Assembly (NCBI GenBank): GCA_963969365.1
Contig: OZ017748.1
Coordinates: forward strand, 3,903,001-3,967,000
Direction of reading: 5' to 3'
From: Asterochloris sp. CNOR1
Lineage: Eukaryota > Chlorophyta > Trebouxiophyceae > Trebouxiales > Trebouxiaceae
DNA: 64,000 nt
Below, in pieces: positions 1 through 9,800 of the stretch. Made by a program: the position numbers and the translations under genes. Each line of letters opens with the position of its first letter. Positions within the stretch are counted from its first letter, which is position 1. Under the pieces are notes generated by a model, which ran no database searches, was not told the DNA's origin, and saw only the letters and a program-made list of their open reading frames with translations.

Positions 1-65
1 CAGCTGGAGGGGTGATACCCCTCTTCTGTAGCCTGAGCTGCACCGGAACTAAGTCGCACTCTTGC

Positions 66-162
66 GTGCCTGCAGTGCATCCTAGGCTGATCAACCCCAA
101 TGTGTGCAGCACTACATGCCAAGGCCGTACCCCTGTCTGCAGTGCACCCTGGGCTGATCGAT
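66..162 (+). repeat. Exon-edge echo of the dehydrogenase exon start
   Basis: Acceptor plus exon start at about 138-160 (tgcagtgcaccctgggctga) is preceded about 70 bp upstream by tgcagtgcatcctaggctga at about 69-88. The upstream copy reads VHPRLINPN against VHPGLIDTD in the real exon. Confidence 0.7.
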
Positions 163-915
163 ACGGACCTGGCCCGGAGCTGGATGCGCAATGGCTGCCC
201 ACGCCCCCTGCGACGCGTGCTGCACCCCTTGTTGGACATCATGTTCCCCTTCATCCTGCTCCCACCCCGTCATGCTGCTGCCACTCTGCTCTGGGCTGCC
301 AGCGCGCCACACCGCATGGTGAGTCTGCATGATGCTGGCAATGATGCTTGGCCATCCGATTGCAGCCATACTGCTGCCAGCAGCTCTGATTGCGCTGGTG
401 GAAGACACAGTCAAGCCCTTTGCACCCTGCTGCTGCCCTGGCAACCTGCTGCTAATCTCCTTTGGGCTTCCAGCTCGCCACACTACAGGGTGTGTCTGCA
501 TGTTGCTAATATGACAAAGACTGGTTTTGCTCTGTGGGCCCACTGCCTTATACAAGCATGCCTGCCCAGCCAACAGACGCCTGAGGCTGCTGATTGGGAG
601 ACTCAACCTGTTTCATCTCTCAACAGGCTTGCACTCCTGAACCATCATGGCCATGCTGTATAGGCCAGGATGCTTGGCCATGTCCTCAACCAGCTGCTGG
701 CAACAGATACAACTGCTGCATCTGGACACATGCCCCTGCCGCTGACTTCTCAAGCTGCGCTGCACTGCCAATTGCTGCTGAGCGGTTCTGTGCTGCAGGT
801 GCATGGCCAGTATGTGGAGCACAGCAGGGTGGCACGGCCCAGCAGCAGAGCCCTGGACTCTGAGGTGGCAGGCCAGCTGTGGGATGTGGCTTGCAGCTTG
901 ACAGAGACAGCATGA
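143..915 (+). CDS. Short-chain dehydrogenase/reductase, 3' part
   Basis: C-terminal end of an NAD(P)-dependent short-chain dehydrogenase of the retinol-dehydrogenase-like type; the Rossmann core and YxxxK catalytic motif lie before the window. Two exons are clear: 143-318 and 799-915, joined in phase 0, ending in TGA. The first carries VHPGLIDTDLARSW, the usual HPG...T loop after the active site, then a hydrophobic stretch ending in TLLWAASAPHRM. The last gives VHGQYVEHSRVARPS...LWDVACSLTETA, matching the 'G.Y......PS......A..LW' tail of the family. The exon start is shadowed by a decayed copy about 70 bp upstream. The gene converges on the ankyrin gene about 100 bp away. Substrate cannot be told. 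Confidence 0.75.
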
Positions 916-1014
916 GCGTACTGAGGACCTACCAAATTGATGTTGAGAAGTAATGCAGAGCGTGAGTCACAATTATCAGCGATCGAGATTTTGCAGGTGT
1001 TCTTAGACATGAGC

Positions 1015-3691
1015 CTATCCTGCTGACTTGCAGCCCGCCCTTGCTTGACTGCCGAATCTCAGCTTCAGTGCATCAGTCTCATGCTGTAGCTGCCGGACCT
1101 TTATGCGCCAGTTGGCCTCCTCACCCCCAGATGCATGAAGCTCCTGCAGCGCCCAGTGAAGTCGAGTTTACATGATGTGTGTTTCAAGCATGCTGACAGC
1201 TCAAGACCGCTCCCTGCACTGCTAAGAGGTGCAAGAGCAGCGCACGCCAACCCAGGCTGTGCCAAATCAAAGAAATGCACCTCACGTGATATGTGATCCA
1301 AAGCATGCTGACAGCTCAAGACCGCTCCGTGTACTGCTAAGAGGTGCAACAGCAGCATATGCCAAGCTATGTACTGTCAGGCTGCATCAGAGAAGCTAAG
1401 GGGCCTTCAAGACACCATGCTTCATGCAAATGAGCAAGGCTGGCAGACGACCCTCTTTCACCTCAGCTGCTGGCTCTGCCTGATGCTGCAAGGCAGCATG
1501 TTGATGCTGGGCTGCCTGCTGTAGGCCCTGCTCAGCTGCCTGTAGTGCCTCTGCCTGCACCATCAGCGCCAGCAGGCGCGGCGACCCCGACTCCTGCATG
1601 CACAGCAGCTGAGGTGGAGGTGGGCAGCTGCCGGCCATGCACCAAGCTGAGCTTCCCTGTCGTGTAGGCAGACCTGCAGATCTTCTGCCTGCACCCTCAG
1701 AGCAGGTAAGTTTGGCTATCCGGACTCCTGCAGGCATAGCAGCTGAGGTCCAGGCAGGTGAGCTGCTGGCCGCCAAAACCTGGAGCACAGGCAAGCCTGC
1801 ACTCTGCCTGCACCATCATGGCTAGCAACTGCAACACCCCCGACGCCTCCAGGCACAGCAGCTGTCCCCAGGTGGAGGGCTGCTAGCTTACAGGGTTAAG
1901 GCCTGCACGGGGTCTGGAAGTCGCATCCGCCCAAAACAATGTACTGCAGCGCTCCAGTGAAAATCAGGCTGCCAACTGAGCATTCTGGCGAGGCTGCTGC
2001 CTGCACACCATTCGACAGGCAGCTGCAAAGCTCTGGCTGTCACACTGCTGGCAACAGCTGAAGTGTAGCACCAGAGCAATGGGCTGTGATGCAGCTGGGT
2101 CAGATGCTGCAGCTGTGCCCCTAGACACACTGCAGAGCCATCTGCTGGGTCCAGCCCGGCTCTTGTCCTACTCTGCCATCCCACCTGGATCCAGGGATGC
2201 AGCAGGCTAGGCGCATTGGCAGCTGCACATCATGGGCATGTCTGACGTCCTGGACGGCTGTGCTGCGCGCTCAGGTTGCACAGGCTGCTGAACCCGTACA
2301 GGCGATGAGAGCTGTAGGCGTACTGCTGCTGCAGAGGTCTGCCAAACCCTTGAACAGACCCACCTCCACATCATTGCTGGCTGATACACCCTCCTTGCCC
2401 CTCTCAAAGGGGTGAGCCACCTGTCAAATCACTTTGGCAGCCGAGGTTACCACAAACCAACCAGCTCGGTCCACAGTGGACGTTACAAGCATACCATTGG
2501 CGCAGCCCCTCAGACCTGAGCCAAGCTGTAACTTGTGCCTGGCACTGGCCTGGGGGGAGACCTCTGCCATGGTGAAGACCATGCAGGCACACTGCCCTGC
2601 GCTTGGCCAAGGGGACCACCGTGCTATGCCTGACTAAAGGAACGTCCCTCAGTCTGTGCGGGCACACTGCCTGGCAATGGCCCGGGAAATGCACCTGTGC
2701 TGCCTCAAAGACTATGCCAGCATTCTGCTGGAGGTGCCCAAAAAGAGTGCATCTGGGCGCCGTCGCATGCTGTGCAGGCACACAGCCAGGTGCCCTGCCA
2801 AAGCTGCGCACCTGTGCGACGTCGCAGGCTGAGGCACTGTCCTCGCCTCTCTCAAAGGGGTCTGCCCCCTGTTGTATGAGTAGCTGTACTGCAGAATGCT
2901 GCCGGTGCATTGCAGCCGCCATTACCGCTGTCGTGCCTGCACGGCCGCCAGCCTGATCATTGGTGGTGCACAGCGCGCTCAGCCTAGAGTGTGCAGCAAG
3001 CTTGCCCAGCGCTCCATGGCTCTGATGCAGGGCATATTGACAATCATCAACGGGAAGGGGTTATCAGCATTCACCTACAACCACAATCTGGCACCAAGAC
3101 AGCAAGTGAGCGCAGCACTGCACTGCTAGCATGCAGCGCTGTCCCCCTGGCTGCTTGCCCTGTACATCATGCTGCATGGTCACACAGTGCAGCAGATTGC
3201 TGCAGCATGCGCATGCTGGCCAAGCTTGCTTTCTCCAGCAGCAATGCGGCTCAATCACTGTGCAGCATGCTGCACACTGTACCAGGTCACCTCCTGCATC
3301 CCTGGTGTGCAGGTCTGCTCCATTGTGGATCAACAGGCGCAGCATGTCGCAGTCCCCCTGGCGTGCTGCTGTCATCAGGGCTGTTCCCCTGGCTGTGACA
3401 AGGTTCACATCTGCACCATGATCCAAGAGGCAGCACACGCAGCCTGCATCCCCCAGCAGCACCGCAGCATGCAGGGCTGTGCTGCCGCTCTGCAGCATGT
3501 ATGCTGTTGTAACGATGCTGCAGAAATGCTCTGCAGAAGTGTGGAAGCAGCTTACTCACTGCAGTCTGCTGGTTGATGTCCTGTACGCCAGCATCGAGCA
3601 GCAGCTGCAATTCGTCCAAGTGGCCATCCTGAGCAGCTGCAATGAGTGGAGTTGTCTTCTGGAAATGAACAGGCCTGCTGATGCCCGGCAT
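1015..3691 (-). CDS. Ankyrin-repeat protein with coiled-coil tail
   Basis: Five exons read in phase on the minus strand: 3560-3691, 3291-3489, 2812-2936, 1462-1593 and 1015-1143, giving 238 aa from the ATG at 3691 to TAG. Residues about 14-44 (TPLIAAAQDGHLDELQLLLDAG), 45-110 (STALHAAVLLGDAGCVCCLL, GTALMTAARQGDCDMLRLL) and about 111-152 (MHRQHSAVQLLIQQGADP) are ankyrin repeats, so a protein-binding role is likely. The last 86 residues are Gln/Ala/Glu-rich and look coiled-coil. No targeting signal is obvious. Exons in the 1.2-kb intron (1594-2811) cannot be excluded, but none is needed for phase. The start is about 190 bp downstream of the acyl-CoA oxidase stop on the same strand. Partner and pathway unknown. 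Confidence 0.7.
1165..1366. repeat. Tandem duplication in last intron of the ankyrin gene
   Basis: Two copies about 115 bp apart share an aagcatgctgacagctcaag core (about 1187 and 1303) and the following ctgctaagaggtgcaa block (about 1219 and 1335). They lie directly upstream, in minus-strand sense, of the terminal exon. Confidence 0.8.
1549..1880 (-). repeat. Three-copy exon-edge echo, ankyrin gene exon 4 start
   Basis: The acceptor and start of the exon at 1462-1593 appear three times: the real one near 1589-1620 (plus-strand gactcctgcatgcacagcag), a copy at about 1723-1754 (gactcctgcaggcatagcag) and a weaker copy at about 1842-1873. Each is flanked by a ctgcctgcacc block from inside the exon. 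Confidence 0.8.
2360..2885 (-). repeat. Exon-end/donor echo, ankyrin gene exon 3
   Basis: The end of exon 3 (PFERGEDSASACDVAQ plus donor, 2812-2870) is echoed at about 2360-2418 as PFERGKEGVSASNDVE followed by GTGGGT. Further weak copies of the sequence after the donor lie near 2590-2700. Confidence 0.65.
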
Positions 3692-3884
3692 GGTGAGATT
3701 ACTGCCATGGCGGTTGACCTGCAGCTTTTGACCATCGAAACATGCATATGAAGATGTAAGAAGTTTTCATTCTGTGCCCTTCAAGGAGGTATCCAAAATT
3801 GGTGACAGTGCTGGGACAGCCAAACTGCATGCCTGGCATGTCAAAACGTCAGCTAACACATAAGCAAAACCAAACGTCCTGGGA

Positions 3885-6800
3885 TCACATCTTTGAGCGC
3901 CGGCTGTTCTGCATGCTGGGAGCCAGGCGCGCCTGCAGCACAGGCTTCCATGCAGGGCCTTCATCAGTGGCATTGAAGGGGCTCCTCTTGGCAGCCTCCA
4001 GCAGGGCCTCATACACATTGCCATCCTTGCGTCCCAGGCAGCTGTTGAGCAGGTAGTCCTCGAAGCCAAAGCCATCCACCAGGGCCACTGCATCTGGCCT
4101 TACATCACGCAGCACCTGCGGTCAAAGTGAAGCCTCAGCCAAGCCTGTTGCTATGCGTGAGCTTTGCACAGGTCTCAGGGAGTGCTGCATGCAGTACAAC
4201 ATCATGTAGCATGCCCCAAGTCCTTGACGCCCAGCATTCCACACTGACCCACTGTCTCTTCATGCAGGCCTCGATACATCCAGCATGCCCTGAGTCGTTG
4301 ACAGAAGGCGCCCTCTGAGTCGCTAACAGGCCGCACTTGCTGAGGACAGCTGCTGGCATATGGGGCTGGTCCGTCACTTAGGCAGAGGCAGCTGCTTGGA
4401 TGCACTCAACATGCATTCTCAGCATTTGTGATCTGCTGCGCATTGCTGTGCAGAGACACAACTACACTCATCAGATAGTGCTGCAGGCGCGAGTGGCTGG
4501 CCTGCTGCATGGAAGGCACAACACAGCAGCAGCAAGCCTCAGCTCAAGCCTCCCCCTGTTCACCGCCAATAGCTCACGGCAAAGTGCTGCTGGCGCTCAG
4601 GGCTGGCCAGCTGCCTGCAGGAAGCTGTTTGCAAGCCGTCTGAAGCCAGACTCAAAGCACAGCCCAGTTGGGGCCTGGCAAGGCCTGAGTTAGTACTCAC
4701 TGCATACTGCTGCTGGCGCACAAGGCTGGCCTGCTGGTTGGAGGCGTAATCGTCCTCCAGGAAGTCGCCCAAGTCCTTCACCAGCTGGGTGAGCCCAAAT
4801 AGGGACACCATCTTCTGCAGGGCTCGTTGGGAGGCCTGGGACAGACCAGAGTTCTGCACAGGGAGGAGGAGAAGCTGCTCATACATTGACTCCTGCAGCA
4901 GCCCAGCATTGGCTGGGCCTTGTCACACCCCCTGCACATGGCAAGATGCTTTGCATGGCCTCCAGGGACAAGGGTGTTGAGCAGGACCTTGTAGGGTTTG
5001 GTGCAGCAGGCCATGCTCTGCCCCGCTTTCTGTGCTGACCAGAGCGCCCTTAGTTTTGCTTGAATGTGGAAGCCTAGTCACCATACGCTGCTTTGACATA
5101 AGAAAGGACTGCCTCACTGTGCTCCCTGATCAGCTTGTCACACCAGGGGCATGATCCTGCAGCCCACCTTGCTCTGCAGCTAGGCCAGGCAATTAACAAT
5201 CACACTTTGCATGAAGAGGGAGCGCCTCGTTCTGCTTGGAGACCAGCCTGCTCAAGCAGTGTAACACTTTTTGAAGCCCACCTTGCTCTGCAGCTGGGCC
5301 ACGCTGTCCACAAAGGTCTGGTGCAGCACCAGCACGCTGTGCGCCTTGGCCAGCCTGATGAGGTCCACCGTGCAGCTGTTCCATCCCGGCCCCTCAAACT
5401 GGAGGTCCCCACTGCAGGCCCGCATGAGGCTCTGCACCGCCTCTATGCACAGGCGCGTTGCACGGTGCCTGCAGGCAGGAGCAGGGGGCATGGTAGTGGG
5501 CACTTTCACACCTGAGGCATGCAGGAGCAGATGTACTCATGCAGGTGCAGTGCGCGGTTTCTGTAGGGGTTGGCAGGGGCTCATGCCAGCATATGACATT
5601 CTGTGAGACACTGGTTGCAGGGTCAAGCTGCAGGCCTGCATGAGGCTCTGCATTGCCCCTATGCAGGGGGGCGACGAGCCCGGCCAGCAGGACGCTGGGG
5701 TCCTTCACACTCTGCATCTTTGCTGCGCGCAGGGCACGACATGGCTGCTTGGCACGGCTGATGCCAAGCCCCATGTGCAGAGCTGCAGGGCCCATCACAT
5801 CTGCAGAGCGGGCCCAGCATATAGCCCCCACGCCACGCAACATGGCAGGGCATGATCCTGGAACATGCAGGCCTGCCCAAGTGTGGTTGTCATCAAAGGC
5901 CCATTGGCATCCTACACCTCCACACTTGATTGTCTGCAACAGTGGTGGCTCACCTGAAGCCTGCCTGCTAGGCGCTCCTGCTTGAACACAGTGTTTGGGC
6001 AGCTGCCTGCACTTGGCCCTTCTAAACAATTGTCTTCATTCTAACCTGAAGGCTGCCAGCTGAACCTTGGGGTCCTGCCACTCCTCTGCCCCCTGCACGG
6101 AGCACCGCGCCCGCATCTCCGCCTTGGCGTTTCCGAGGTACTTGGCGGAGCCCTGCGGCTGCTTACCCGCCCGTGTCGCCAGCAGATTCTTGATCAGATA
6201 CCTGGCGCTCTGCAGGGGCAGGGCAAGGCAGGGTCAGGTATAGAACTGTTGAATGCGTAAGCTGTGTTGGCATAAGGGATTTCCCAGGTACTTGGCTGAG
6301 CTCTGGTGCTGCTCACATGACCAAATGATCATAGCGCTTCTGATCGGAGACATGGCGCTCTGCAGGAGGAGGGCAGAGTCGACTCAGACATGGCGGTGTG
6401 GGATGCAATCTGATCTGGTCTTTCTGCAGAAGCAATTGGACCTCAGGTGACTCATTTAGAGCCTGATTGGCTCTTGACCTGGTACCTGGCGCTTTGAGGC
6501 TGCAACATCAGATGATTTGACAGGTGGCAGACCCTTGCAGAGGTCAGCAAGTCCTGGGTGTGAAGATGCACACTCTGTCAGTGCTGCTGCTGACATCACA
6601 TTGCAGATGTAGTGTGTCAGCAGCAGGTATTCTGCACGCAATAAGCAGCAGTGGCCTGCAGGCCAGGGCCTGGCATGAAGAGATGTAGCAGGCTGACACC
6701 TGTAGCTCAGATTGTGAGACAGCGCGTCCGCTGAGGCCACATTAAGCTGAGGCCAGCGAGACCTGGGCTGCATATTGCAAGCCTGCATCATCTGACTGGC

Positions 6801-9800
6801 GCCCGCCACTTGCCTGGAGACAGAGAACATTGTTGTCCCCCTCCCAGGTCGCGTTTTGCACGTAGTAGGTGTAAAGGGTGGGCAGGCCTGATAGAAGGCT
6901 GTAGCCGTGTCCGCCGCAGTCCCGCCGGCAGGTTTCGATGCCGTCACAGGTTATCCATGTGCTCAGAGCCTGCACATGGCAAATTTCGGTGGGCATCCCC
7001 TCACCATTTGACATGCAGCCTCAAATTACACGTCCTGCATCCCCTCTACTTCCCTGTACTTTCTGCATGGCGCTACTGCAAGCCATTGGGCGCTGCAAGA
7101 GGTTGCAGCTTGCTGGCAGCTGCCATGCTGCACCTGGACAACTGCTGGTGAGATGAAGACACTGCACTATCACATCAGGAGGATCCTCTCCAGCATGCAT
7201 GCTGTTGCAGGAGCAACATGGGCTCCTTTCCAGCACGCTCCATCCAGCAACTTGATTCTGCTGGCATCCCCATCAAATGATCTCTGGGGCCAGGCCAGTG
7301 CAAAACCCATATTACCCAAAGAGCCACATTCTGGCCGCCCTTCATGTACAACGAGATGGGAAGCAGCTCTGGCAGGACAACGGAGGTCTCCCAAGAGCAG
7401 TCAGGGCATGCAGGATTTGCGCTCAGGCTACACAAGATGGCCCCACCCCTGCCCACCTTCATGCCTGAAAGGATGGAGTGCAGCTCAGGCAGAAGGGAGA
7501 AGTCATTCCTGTCGCGGTCCTTCTCGAACTGTGCATACATGACCATGGCAGCCTTGCCCTGCAGGCAGGTGTACAAGCGCTGAGAACATGCCATTGGGGA
7601 CTCTTGATAACAGCACGTGGCCCGCAGCGTCCTGCCCTGGCAGCCAAAAATGGCCATTGCAAAATGCAGCAAAGTCCAGCAATATGACCTTTGCAGCCTT
7701 GCCCTGCAGGCACAGACGGCAGCATGAACAGCAAGGCGGTGCTAGGAAACATCTTTGCCAAGCAGCCTGGTACTGCAGGCACTGGAGCTGACACAGTAGC
7801 CAGACAGCGTCCAACAGCATGGTTGGTCCAAGCCTCTCCCTGAGCGTGCAGAACAGGACAACCAGAAGGCACATGTTCCCATGATTAGCAGGGCATAGCA
7901 GAACTGGCTAGTCAGCTGAAATGCGTAACTCAAGCAGCAGGGCCTGGACAAGAACAACTGGGACCTTCAGCTGCATCACACTCCCACCTAGATCCAACAA
8001 AGCCAGCACCATAGATATGACAAGACCTGACGACCATCAGAGGCACACTGCCAGCTGAAGTGTGGCCCGCACCCAGATCAGGGCTCAACTCAATTTGCCG
8101 CTCAAGCATGCTGTGCAACAGCAGATGGGCGCCTCACCATGAAGATCAGGGCATATGAGGAGGCCACCAGGGGCAGCAGGTCTGCTGAAGTGTTCTGGTA
8201 GTCCAGCACCTGGAACTCCTTCTCCCCAGCCTTGGCTGCAGTCTGGCGCCGCACCGCATTATAGCGGACCTGCAGGGATTGGCAAACATACAGGTGATGG
8301 TCCAAATCTCTTGAGCACTAAACGGTCTAGCTGCAATGCGCTGCAGCTGCCGGTGGAGAAACGGGCGATGTTTCTTTCTTGTTGGGCGCAGGGCAGCTGG
8401 CACCGCACTATGCTGTGGGAGCGGGGCAATAGAACATGTATGATGCCTGCTAAGGGAGCACTGTGCAGTTTGCTACCGACATACACGTGGCATACTGGCA
8501 GTGGCGGACAAAGGGTCTGATTGATTAAGGGCAGGCTTGAGGGTGCTGGCCAGCTCAGTTGTGCATGGGGGTTATGCTGAAGGCGGTGAGTCAAGGTTTC
8601 TCAGTTGCCCGCAGCCTGGTCAACAACATGCTGGCAAAGCAGCTAGGGGACACACCAAACCCTCACAGCTAAGCAATGCCAGGGCTGCTACACAGTCAAA
8701 AAGTTGCAGAAGCATTACACTCAGGAAACGGGTCACTCACTGCAATGGTGGCAGCCCGAGCCAGGACCCATCCAGCGTCCTCCACAATCGTGGCCCGCAC
8801 ATACACCATGGTGGCATAGGCTGCCTTGGCATTCTCTGGTGGGGGTGGCCGGTACTCGCCCTTCGGTGTCACTTGCGCAAAGCGTTGCAGCATGTTCTCA
8901 CGAGCTGCAGCATGTGGGCACACTTGCTTGGAAACAGAGCACGCAAAGGCAAACATCTGCCTGGTGGACGGCGCAGCAGCAGGAGTTGCTTGCGCAAAGC
9001 GCTGCAGACATCAGCAAGCCTGCAGACATCAGCAAGCCCTCTGCAGCTGCAGCAGAGGCTGTGCTGCTTTGACGACAGCTGCCCACATGCAGAGTCATCT
9101 GCATGAACCTCTGAGGTAAGTTGGCCAAAGCATAACAGCATGCTGTAGCAGGATAGGTGGTCGTCATTGACATAGCAATAAGGCAGCTGACACATGGGAC
9201 TCAGGGTGCTGGGCTGCAGCATTGCTGCTGGGCGGCGGCACAGCTCCAGCCTGCAATATGGGCCACAGGCGTGGGCCAGCCTTACAGCCACTTGCAATGG
9301 CAGTCGCTCACGTATGCGGAAGTACTCAAAGCTGAGGAACCCATTGTCCACGCCTGAGTACCCGAACTTGGGCCCGATGTCTCCCACAGTGATGCCTGGC
9401 AGTGGCTTGTGGGTCTCCAGGTCACGGATGGGCACAATGAATGCGTGAATGCCATGATCCTTGCCGGCCACAAAGAGGCGTGCCATGAGCACCACGTGGG
9501 TGGCGGTCTTGCCTAGGCCTGCAAGAGAGCATGTACTTTGCAAGAGGTAAGGAGCCAGGCAAGCAACTAGGCGAATTGAGGAGTTGTTGTTGCAGACCCT
9601 GCATGGCAGCCATGCACTCTCAGGAGTCTTATTGCAACAATTGCATGCAACAACAGGTGTTGATGAGCTCGACATGGTTGGCGAGTTTGCCGAACCCGCG
9701 GGCAGCACTAAGCAATCCAGGAACAAGCACGGAAGCCGGTCAGCATGGTTGTCATATGATGAGATTCACTGTCTTGCCCTGTGCAGGTGGTATCCAGCCT

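Noticed and set aside
112-606. 164-codon open frame on the minus strand across the dehydrogenase
   Set aside because: Antisense shadow of the dehydrogenase exon; composition is low-complexity and no domain is seen.
2404-2922. 172-codon open frame taken as one long exon of the ankyrin gene
   Set aside because: Only its first ~45 codons match ankyrin repeats; a donor at 2812 ends the exon and the rest is intron with echoes.
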